DNA of 64,000 nt, from contig BTRK01000003.1 of assembly GCA_036245805.1 (NCBI GenBank), positions 5,084,001 to 5,148,000 of the forward strand, in the 5' to 3' direction. Positions 23,071-32,388 of this stretch are shown here, piece after piece (the stretch's first letter is position 1; the number at the start of each line of letters is the position of its first letter). The translations under genes and the position numbers were made by a program. The stretch comes from Pristionchus mayeri (Eukaryota > Nematoda > Chromadorea > Rhabditida > Neodiplogasteridae). The notes below the pieces were generated by a model. That model did no database searches, was not told the origin of the DNA, and worked only from the letters and a program-made list of their open reading frames with translations.

Positions 23071-23404
23071 CATATCCGATTATTTCTTTCAGTATTCTTA
23101 AAACGTATATCAATGATGATAGTTTAACTGGCAACCATTTTCCGTCATTTCTCATCTCGTTTTTGATGCTCTCTCATTTTTGTATCACTTTGATACAAAA
23201 ACATTTTTCTGTATCATTATGATACAAAAAAAGGTTCGGTTTGCATCAGTATCTATATTTTATTAACTTAATTATACATCATAATTTATAATTATGAACG
23301 TATTTCGGATACCAGCTCTCGTATATTTAATGACCGGTTAGAGAATGTTGAAATGGGAATGGACAGCCTGCTTGGATATACAGAAACGCTGATGTTCATC
23401 CATC

Positions 23405-23476
23405 GGTTCTATGGTGTAGCGGTTAACACTCTGGACTTTGAATCCAGCAACCAGAGTTCGAATCTCGGTAGAACCT
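23405..23476 (+). tRNA. tRNA-Gln (anticodon TTG), second copy
   Basis: Acceptor GGTTCTA pairs fully with TAGAACC, and the anticodon arm CTGGA-CTTTGAA-TCCAG carries TTG. The T stem has one mismatch (CAGAG against CTCGG) compared with the 8167-8238 gene. Probably functional or only slightly worn. Confidence 0.8.
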
Positions 23477-24058
23477 ATTCTTTTGCGTATTTTTTATCTT
23501 TGAATTGGATATAAAGGGAATGTAACACTTCCAATAATTAAATTCAGTAATCTTGCATTTTTTATGTACAGTCATTCAATAAAACATCCGGAGAGAGGCG
23601 TATATCATTGTATATCGCTCAAATTGATACAAAATACAAATCAGAGGCATGTTCCATGTTTGAAATGTTATGCACATAATTCAATGATTTCAATATTATT
23701 GAAATACATTTCACCAGTTAGACCGACAGCCAAGATCCATCGTCTTTCAGACCTCATATTTTGCATCACTGTGAACTGAATCAAAAGAGACTCGAAACGT
23801 GTTCCCCCTGATTAGAATGCGCTGCAATGCAGGCGATAATTGAATTCACTTCTCGAAATGAATTCATAGTTAGACCAACAACCAAGGTCCTCATTTTTCA
23901 TCGCTGAAAATTGTGGATAAATGCCCTTTATATCTGGTTATAGCTATCTTATTTCTCTCAATTGCCAACTTATTTTTTCTTACTGTTTAGAGAATAATAC
24001 AATTGAAATACCCAATAGGAGATACTTGGAAAAAGAGAAACGCTGATCTTCATCCATC

Positions 24059-24130
24059 GGTTATATGATGTAGCGGTTAACACTCTGGTCTTTGAATCCA
24101 GCAACCCGAGTTCGAATCTCCGTATAACCT
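24059..24130 (+). pseudogene. tRNA-Gln-like copy, degenerate
   Basis: Shares the 5' flank GAAACGCTGAT.TTCATCCA with the 23405 copy, so the pair arose by duplication about 650 bp apart. Acceptor stem GGTTATA/TATAACC is perfect, but the anticodon stem has CTGGT against TCCAG and the T stem CCGAG against CTCCG; both contain a mismatch. Confidence 0.65.
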
Positions 24131-24349
24131 ATCGCTTTGCATAATTTTTGGTGAATTCTCCATGCACAGCGCACAGCGTGTCAAAGGCTGTTTGTGGCTG
24201 CGCTCGGTCGACCTTGAAACATATCATTTTTTGTCGAAATTGGTGATGAAAAGATGATCCAAAATTTGTGAATAATACATCATAACATCGCTAGAAAAAT
24301 TAAATGTGCATTTGTGAAAGAATACATCGCTCATGCTATTAACTACGAA

Positions 24350-25196
24350 GGCGGGGGGGGGGGGGGGGGGGGTGACAAAACGGCAACGACATAACGGCAA
24401 GCGACAAAACGGCAACGGAGCATAACTCAGTGGAGAGTTGTCCTAGAACATCAGGAATGGTCTGTATCACATCAGTATATTTTCTTCTTAATTATCAATA
24501 ACATGATCTTTGATCTTTTGGAGGTTGACGACAAAACGGCAGCGAGCAATAACACCACTCAGATTCATCCCACAGTTCTCGGGAAGGCAACAATCGATAG
24601 CTAATGACTTGCCCTATCCATTCGACATCTGGTCTTGGAACTTTGAGCAACTGACGACAAAACGGCAACCAGCCATAACACGGTTCAGAATCATCCCACA
24701 GCGCTCAGATCGGCACCAATCGATAGCTAATGACGTGCCTTATCCTTTCGAGATCTGATCTTTCATATTTGACGAACTGACGACAAAACGGCAACGAGCT
24801 ATATCTGAGTTAACGCGAGCTTCTGGATGATTCTGAGTAGTGTTTTGGCTCGTTGCCGTTTTGTCGTTAGTTGGTCAAAGTTCAAAGATCATATGTCGAA
24901 TGGATAGGTCAAGTCATTAGCCATCGATTGATGCCTTCCCGAGAGCTGTGGGATGAATCTGAGTGGTGTTATGGCTCGTTGCCGTTTTGTCGTCAACTTC
25001 CAAAAAATCAAAGATCATGTTATTGATAATTAAGGAGAAAATATACTGATGTGATACAGACCATTCCCGATGTTCTAGGATAACTCTCCACGGAGATATG
25101 ATTCGTTGCCGTTTTGTCGCTTGCCGTTATGTCGTTGCCGTTTTGTCGTAAATAAGCCGTGTTGCCGTTTTGTCGTTGCCGTTTTGTCACCCCCCC
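24350..25196. mobile_element. Foldback transposon with subterminal GACAAAACGGCAACG arrays
   Basis: Both ends are a G/C run plus TGACAAAACGGCAACGAC. The two halves (24350-24840 and 24845-25196) are inverted copies with spaced motif copies at 24375, 24395, 24405, 24526, 24652, 24779 and, inverted, at 24850, 24980, 25105-25190. Between motifs lies a roughly 125-bp unit (ATCGATAGCTAATGAC...CCATTCGACAT) present twice in the left half. No coding capacity. Regular motif copies near ends are typical of transposase-binding sites. The right end interrupts a host exon at 25197. Confidence 0.7.
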
Positions 25197-25847
25197 AAAT
25201 GCGTATAGTTCCCACAAATTCGAATATTCTGCATCATCAAATGCGACCAAGAGCTTGAAATCTTGACCTTCTTTCTACAATATCATTTGAGGAATCAATT
25301 TTCAAATTTGATCTGTTCATACAAATTTTGATAGCTGGAAACACTTGTACCATTTCCCTACTTCGGTATCTTTTCTCGAACTCTCGTTGTCAGTAATCTA
25401 AGCGATGTCGACAAACTCACAATAACTCGGACGCACGTGACCACAAATTACCTTAGATTATTCTCTAGCTCTTTCAATAAGTCCATCATCTGATTCGTTC
25501 TGTCATTATGGTGTTTTGAAACTGAACCGATAAACAACTTTAGATCCTGAAAAAAACGAGTATAAGCCGCGTAAGAGATTACATTGCATAAAAGTAAGGC
25601 TAAAAAGTACACCCCGTCTTCGCTCCCGGACTGGCTGGACAATACTGCGTAGGGCCAATCACATCAAATATATGTGATTAATTCGAAATACAATAAGTAC
25701 ATTTTAATTTTCTTAATAATTCGAATTACATATTCATAAAATAGTTCTTACCACAGCTTCTACTCCGTCCATCGTGAACAGTAATGACGCTGTTTTCGAA
25801 ATTTAAATTGGTCTGCTGAAGGAATGCCGAATATGTAACGACTTGAC
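25197..25847 (-). pseudogene. Unrecognised multi-exon gene, interrupted by transposon
   Basis: Minus-strand exons 25847-25752, 25644-25452 and 25274-25197 look coding. The first two join in phase (1+2), giving VVTYSAFLQQTNLNF..., then GSEDGVYFLALLLCN...DLKLFIGSVSKHH...MDLLKELENN. The third, KEGQDFKLLVAFDDAEYSN...LYAF, runs straight into the G run of the 24350-25196 element and stops two codons later. A possible 36-nt intron (25567-25602, with TTTTTTTCAG) lies in frame, so either splicing choice stays open. The third exon is not in phase with the second, so one exon may be missing. No family recognised; the gene seems broken by the insertion. Confidence 0.45.
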
Positions 25848-26547
25848 CTATAAATCATAAAGCCTAATTATCAGAACATACTTAAGAAAGTGAAGACTTA
25901 AGAAGAAAGTGAAGAGAAGAGTTATCCATGTTTCAACTGACGCGTCCACGCGCCAAAATAAAAAAAAAGTATTTTGGCGCCAAATTTTAAATGAATGAGA
26001 CCAAATTTTAAATCTCTGTGAAACTCAACCAAAATAGTCAAAAGCTGTACGAGCGCGAGCGAACGACGAGAAATGAGAGGGAGAACAATGAAATTACGCA
26101 GTGAAAAATAAGTTCAAATCATTCAAAAAAGTTTTTCGCATTGGGCACTATGTTACCCCCGAGTTATGGGAGCTTAAACCCCTTAAACGATTCGTCTTGA
26201 GAAGCTGCATACGCCTATTCCAAAAAATCAGTGGCTTTTCGAGCGGTTTTTGAAATAAATTGAGCTGAATGTCACGCGAACATATCTTAAATTAAGGCTA
26301 AATGAAAAATATAGGTGAATAGAGCATGAAAAGTTACCCTGGTAAAACAAAAACGGCCTTCCTACTGTAATTTTGAAGCATAGAATGGAGCTCTCGAAGG
26401 CGTTCACCCGACAGGTGCAGCAGCTCGATGTGGAGCAGCCACTGAGACTATTCCAATCAGGGGGGTGCGTCGAAACGTCGAAAACCCGAAACCGAAAAGT
26501 GACCCCTTTGCCAGAATCTGATCGATTATCTGGTAAGAGGCGTGATA

Positions 26548-27028
26548 TACAGTACATGCTAATCGCCTTGCCCATATGCGGCCGCGGAGGCCCGCGGCGG
26601 CCCGCGGATTCCGCGGATCGATTTTGCGGGAAGCATGCAATTTTTCATCATTCGATTTTTTGATTTTCAAATTCTCCATAAAATCGGATGGAGTATTCAT
26701 TCATATTTAAACAAATGCATAAATCGATATTTTGAATGCCGCAATTCGTAAGCCTACCGTAATCTCAGTTGCGAAAGCGACTGGCAAAGTGATATCGCAA
26801 ACTGCGATTACGGTAGGTCAAAGCATTGTCGCATTCAAAATATCGATTTCTATATTTTTAAAATATAAATGAATAGTCCATCCAATGGACTATTTTATGG
26901 AGAATTTGAAAATCAAAAAATCGAGTGGTGAAAAATTGCATGCTTCTCGCAAAATCGATCCGCGGGATCCGCGGGCCGCCGCGGGCCGCCGCGACCGCAT
27001 ATGGGCAAGGCGATTAGCATGTACTGTA
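26548..27028. repeat. Inverted repeat with GC-rich CCGCGG block
   Basis: Arms 26548-26765 and 26810-27028 are inverted copies (AGTACATGCTAATCGCC; CCGCGG clusters; TTGATTTTCAAATTCTCC; ATTTTGAATGC). The centre is a small palindrome of TACGGTAGG. Adjacent at 27040-27085 lies half of a TAGGGTTCC-type MITE. Confidence 0.65.
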
Positions 27029-27402
27029 ATGCACATGAAACATATGAAATTGATTCAAAATATGCCCAATTACGCCCAATTCCGGAAGCCTACTGCCGAC
27101 CCCCCCCCCCTAAAATACTCTCTTCTCCGACGATTCCTATCACATATGTTCGCGTTTGCACACTATTTCAGGGAAGAGGGGAGAGGCGCGGTGTAAACGG
27201 AAAACAATAGAATCGCAATGATAATAAAGAATTGTACTTTGTATATTTACTGAAAGTTCGCACTTCTGCGAAATTCTGCTAAGTTTGCTGGGGAGGGGAC
27301 ACTATTATTGTAATCATCCGAAAGTGATCCGCTAGTAAATTCAACGGAGGCTAGTGAGCAACTATTATTTGAATGCAAACAAATCCCCGGCGCTCACCTC
27401 AA

Positions 27403-30400
27403 CAAGTTTTTCTAATTCTTCTTTCCGTGAAATTATTGTGGTATCGCTGTAAACGTAGAGATAATTGCACCTTCTTCCGAGCATTTCCAAAGCTATATTG
27501 ATGGGCAAGGGCGTCAGAGGAGTGCTGAATTCGATTATTGTTACTGCGTCCACGATGTTGGCCAATGAAATCATGAAATCGATTTCTTCTGAAAGAATAA
27601 TAGTTATTCCTTGGAATACAAATAAAATGCACATATGTTTACAAAAGTGCACCTTTAGTGAGTCCTCTGCGATGGTAATCTACCTCCAAAGGACGAACAA
27701 TGTAGACGAAATCAAGCCATGCTTTACTGGAAAAGGCGCACTTTATTGATGATTTTAAATCCTACCATACAAAATCAGATTGTCTGGATTTTCAGCAATA
27801 AATGTAACTTCTCGAATCGAATTCGGCTTGAATAAGTGGGTGCAGAATTCAACTAGTTCATGAGACTGTCGATTCAGATCAACTTTGTCGAAGAAAGTGT
27901 GAGCAATGAGCGGTTCAGCAAAATTAGCGCGTCACACTTGTTAAGCACCACTGAGAAAAGCTGTAAATATAATAAATTTTAGTGGAAGAACATGCAATGT
28001 TGTTTTTTTCCCAAGAATCACAGGTAAGACACACGTTTTATACAATTCAAAGAGATACTCACAATTCCAGTTCCAATGTTCACAGAAGCAAAGATACCGA
28101 GTTTCCGAATAGCTTCACGCGGACATAATATCCATATTGTGATATTTCCACTACCAGCATTGCACCAAATAGAGATCTTCAGTTTGTCTGGCGCCTGCTG
28201 AAAATTGTTAACCATTATATCACTTGTTTCAAAATATTGGGGTGTCCGGAAAGTTCGTATAATGCTTCGGAAAAAAGTCAGTTTGCGATCAAATGCAGTG
28301 ATTGCGCAATCTGTTTGTCAACAATGTATTGCTTCATTCTGACGTTGAGTAGTGAGAGGATTTAATCAGTCTCCTAGTTGCTACATTGATTCTTGTGATG
28401 GACTCCCATCTCTACCTCCGAGCAGTTTTACTTCATTACTACCGTCTTGGCCGATCCGTGAAGGAGGCCCACTCTGCCCTGGCCCAGACGGAAGGAGCTG
28501 ACGCCCCCCTCCATACCCTTCTGCTATAAGTGGTTCTCCCGCTTCAAGAAAGGGGAGTTTGGTCTCGATGATCAACCCCGCTCTGGACGCCCTCCCTCCC
28601 TCGATCAGCCTCTCGTTCTCCGCACACTGAAGCGCAAGCCCATGGCCAGTGTGCGTGAGTTGAAGAAGGATACTGATACTCCCAGATCAACGGTGTCCGA
28701 TATCCTCCATCGATCTGGGAAGAAGCCGAAACTCCCACAAGTGATTCCCCATTACCTCTCCCCCGAACAGCTGAAAAATCGTGTTCAAGTCTGTCGGGAA
28801 TTACTCCATCGTAGATCCAATCTTCGAAGGGTCAATTCCATCATCGCTACAGATGAGAAGTGGATCACGTACGATAACCCTGTGAGGAGACTGCAATGGG
28901 TGGATGCAGATGAGAAGCCCACGCCCGTCCCGAAGAATTAAGAGCACGGAAAGAAGGAACTCATCTGCTTCTTCTTCTCAGTGCTCGGTCCCATCTACTG
29001 GGAGATCCTGGCCCCTGGCACCAGCATCAATGCCGACTTCTTCTCTGAACAACTGCAAGATGTCGCGATCAGAGTTCCTCCCAGACTCCTGAACCAGGGC
29101 AAAATTCTTCTTCTGATGGACAATGCTCGCCCACATCGAGCGAAGATGACCCAGAAGAAAAAGGACGAGTTGAAGATCGAGAGGATTCCCCATCCACCGT
29201 ATTCCCCGGATCTCTCCCCATGCGACTACCACTGCTTCCGCTCTCTCTCTGACTTCTGCAAAGGAAAGAACTTCAAGAATCGAGATGAAGTTGTGAGGGC
29301 TTTCGTGAACTGGGCGGTCTCGAAGAAACCCGCATTCTCGAAGAGAGGAATCGAGACCCTGCCCAATCGCTGGAGGGAGGTAGTGAGAAAGAAGGGGGCA
29401 TACATTGGTCACTGAGAATTGTAAAGCATTGAATAAAAAATAAAAACAAAAAATTATACGAACTTTCCGGACACCCCAATAGTTTCGCGTAATAGTTAAT
29501 GCAAATTCACCGTTTGCGAAAGTTTGAAAGAATACATTGCCAGTATTTTGCTTAAATTTATCCTTAATGCTTGATAATATAAAAGTACATCAAATTTCTT
29601 CTTCCTTTGATATTCCATAGCATATTCGTGCAATTGTTGGTCTAAGTTATCCTGAAATTGTCGCATAATCGCTTCGAAAGAAACGTCTACTTGCTCTCTC
29701 ACCGGTCAGATATGAAAAAGGACATGTGTAATACAGATTCATTTCCAAATGAGGATATACTTAACATTTTATGAACTTACTTCTGCGTCAACCGAATTTA
29801 CGAAATTCGAACATGTTGCGATTATCAAGTTATTCGTTTCCGAAAAGTCAGTATTTAAGAAAGTAGTTAGTCTGGCGAGAGGAGTAAGCGAATTTAGAAG
29901 CCGCATGATATTCTCAATTCCACATTTGACGGTAATGCTCTGCAAAACCGCTGTTTTATTTGGATTATGGTTCTGATATTGAAATTGTTTTGCATCATTT
30001 TCAGTTGTGTTTCGTGTTCGCTATGCAGAGAAACTATATAGTGTACATGAAACATATCTGAAAATGATACAAAATAATTCGAATAAGTGAACTCTAATTT
30101 GGAGTATCCAAGGCATCTTCACTACTCTTACACAGTCCATCTCACCGGTCAAGTGAGTATTGTGAAAAATAAGAACATTTGCAAACTACTACAAATCGTA
30201 TATAACATCGCTTTAAATAGTTCAAATGATACGTACATCACGGAAAGTAGTAATTGAGGAGCTGTATATTCCTTGCTCGTTCAGTGCAGCAAAGGTGCAT
30301 AATTCCCACAAATTTTTTCGGGCGTATTGAAAGTGAATGCCAGTTCAATTTTGCATCCCTTCTCCTCAAAATGTGACAGTTTTCATCTGCTACACTAGTT

Positions 30401-30553
30401 TGGATGAATATATCAAAAAAGTTCTCATCCAGACTAGTGCAGTTACTATCTAGGTACTCACAACGATCCGAGCCTTAAAAGATGTGGCAGCCATTCGGTT
30501 TGGGGTTGTCTTAATTGCTCCCAGTGTAGTAACTCATTCTTTTCATGGTTCAT
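27403..30553 (-). pseudogene. Unrecognised minus-strand gene in pieces, holding a mariner
   Basis: Coding-like exons on the minus strand: 30553-30462 (starts MNHEKNELLHWEQL), 30433-30242 (joins in phase over a 28-nt gap with GTGAGT...CTAG), 29939-29781, about 29697-29511, 28197-28063 (APDKLKISIWCNAGSGNITI), about 27955-27767 (HELVEFCTHLFKPNSIREV), about 27745-27655 and about 27597-27403 (MISLANIVDAVTIIEFSTP). The mariner 28237-29479 sits in one intron. Phases do not all agree, and the 27955 exon has two overlapping open frames as if frameshifted. The alternating hydrophobic pattern of the last exons resembles nematode F-box protein tails; no domain is certain. It may be one decayed gene or two. 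Confidence 0.35.
28237..29479 (+). mobile_element. Mariner of a second lineage, catalytic triad intact
   Basis: 1243 bp with inverted ends TTGGGGTGTCCGGAAAGTTC and a TA duplication (28235-28236, 29480-29481). The transposase reads 28399-29415 on the plus strand. All three catalytic Asp are present: ATDEKW, LLMDNARPH and LSPCDYH. Two faults: a frame change at a C run near 28503, between an N-terminal piece and the HTH part (WFSRFKKGEFGLDDQPRSGR), and a TAA at 28939-28941 after PVPKN. It is the least damaged transposase in the window. Confidence 0.9.
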
Positions 30554-30681
30554 CGCCGATTCAATTGATGATAGTAGTTGAAACTGGGACAAATTGTTCA
30601 ATTAGACAATAGGGGGGTTTTTGTTTTGAATATGTAAACAAAATGAGATGATTTAATAAATTATAAATTATTGACTAAAAT

Positions 30682-30824
30682 AGAGTTCGGAAACTAACAA
30701 AGTAACACGTTATTTATCATGGAAATCAGCCTTCACTCTCTTCATTCTTCCCGCTCTCTAGTACAGTGAGCGGTCAATTTGCATGATAAATAACGTTACG
30801 TGGTTACATTTCGAACTCTATTCT
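30682..30824. repeat. MITE with TAGAGTTCG ends
   Basis: Inverted ends TAGAGTTCGGAAACTAAC / GTTACATTTCGAACTCTA with an inner GTTATTTATCATG pair. Flanks GACTAAAA and TTCTAAAA agree at six of eight bases. A related element lies at 59471-59562. Confidence 0.55.
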
Positions 30825-30972
30825 AAAATGTCTTTTTCTAACAGATGAACTGGCCAGCTGAAGCATTCATAAAGCATGAATATCAAAATACTCACTGAAG
30901 ATGCATTATCAGCCTTCGCTGCAAAGGGCGCACTTTCGGACATATTGCTGAAATAACTTGTTTGGTAAAGGG

Positions 30973-31103
30973 TAGGGTTCTCTTATTGGAAAATTTGTGA
31001 ATCATTTTCGAATCTGTTTCAGGAGCGCTATATATATGAACTATATAGTGCACATGAAACGCATTCCAGAATGATGCAAACATTTTCCAATAAGAGAACC
31101 CTA
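30973..31103. mobile_element. hAT-like MITE, TAGGGTTCTCTTATTGG ends (copy a)
   Basis: 131-bp palindrome with perfect 8-bp target duplication GTAAAGGG (30965-30972, 31104-31111). The core is CATTTTCGAATCTGTTTCAG...TATATA. Confidence 0.85.
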
Positions 31104-31292
31104 GTAAAGGGATAGCATCGATGCGGTTTATACACGGATGATACGCGATATGTAAATGCAAAAAAAAAATTACCAATTTTGAATAGGTGTGCCAAACGTG
31201 AACCAGCATTGTTCCTATGAAATTGCGCGCCAAAATGGAGTCAATACAAATATTCGAAGGTTCGTTGTAATTCCTCTCAGAGAGGTGATGAA

Positions 31293-31423
31293 TAGGGTTC
31301 TCTTATTGGAAAATGTTTGCATCATTCTGGAATGCGTTTCATGTGCACTATATAGTTCATATATATAGCGCTCCTGAAACAGATTCGAAAATGATTCACA
31401 AATTTTCCAATAAGAGAACCCTA
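31293..31423. mobile_element. hAT-like MITE, TAGGGTTCTCTTATTGG ends (copy b)
   Basis: 131 bp, almost the exact reverse complement of copy a 190 bp away. Flanks GTGATGAA and CTCAGGAT do not match, so there is no target duplication. Confidence 0.8.
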
Positions 31424-31429
31424 CTCAGG

Positions 31430-32130
31430 ATATTGAGGCAGAGTCAATTCGAAGAGACCACGCGTTAGAAACAACTCGCTCAATTGATGAATGCATTATG
31501 CTCCCAAACTTATATATAATAACAAACGAAAAATACGAAAAAATAAGCCTTGAATTTGTCCGTTCATAACATCAGATACTGTTCATCGGATTAGACCTAT
31601 CGTACTTGCAATGAACATTTATAATCGATTTTCGGGAAACAATGAAATGCGTATCTATACTAGGCAACTCGCAAGGCTAATAAAAATGCATAAAAGTTTA
31701 TTTTTTTCTTTCACATAAGTTTATTTTTTTCCTTCACATAATCATATATCTCTCTTTTTAAATGATAGATTCAATCACACCCGAAAATGAATTACAAAAT
31801 CATGATTCATTAGTAAACGTCAGTTTCGTCCAAAATTGAAACCATTTCAGATGCCATACTGTTCATCTAGAGTGGCTTTCCTTTTAGAAATATTTGCTGA
31901 TAATTAAAATTTTAAAAAAAACTACGGAATTACTATAGTAAAATTAAAAGACACACGATGATAAAGTACAACAACCAATTATCCTCCAAAAATGATCCAT
32001 CTCAGAGGCCATACTGTTCATCGGGGGTAGCTTATCGTCATTGGTCACGCTGATAACCGATAATCAGCGCGTCCGCAGACTTCGCCTGTCCCCACTCGCA
32101 GAGCAAGGATGAGCGATTTCGTCATCGATG
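31430..32130. other. Gene-free stretch
   Basis: AT-rich. The phrase CATACTGTTCATC..G is repeated at 31856 and 32008. No gene or transposon end recognised. Confidence 0.35.
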
Positions 32131-32134
32131 GATC

Positions 32135-32200
32135 TTTTGCCGGGCTCGAACCTGGGGTTGGTTTTACCAGCGCCTTGTACCACTAGGCTACTTGTGAGGT
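32135..32200 (-). pseudogene. tRNA-derived relic
   Basis: The minus strand shows a D arm (GCCTAGTGGTACAAGGC), a T arm (CCAGG-TTCGAGC-CCGG) and part of an anticodon stem (TGGT/ACCA), but the anticodon loop has shrunk to three bases and the acceptor ends do not pair. Amino-acid identity cannot be assigned. Confidence 0.5.
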
Positions 32201-32388
32201 GCGAGGGAGGTACGAGCACGCATTCTAATAGGAATTACCCATGCCGAAGAGTAGTCAGAGTACTCATTGAAGAGTTGCATAAATGTTTATCTCGTCACAT
32301 TAATAAAGAGATTAAAGTGGAACTGCTTTCTAAAGATCTTTGCACCATAGAAGATTATTTTTGACGACCATGTCTTCATTTCCTCGTA

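Noticed and set aside
22780..25200. CRISPR-like array of GACAAAACGGCAAC repeats
   Set aside because: Spacing is irregular, copies are on both strands in mirror order and they mark transposon ends; the context is a eukaryotic genome.
32135..32200. Functional tRNA
   Set aside because: The anticodon loop is three bases and the acceptor ends do not pair.
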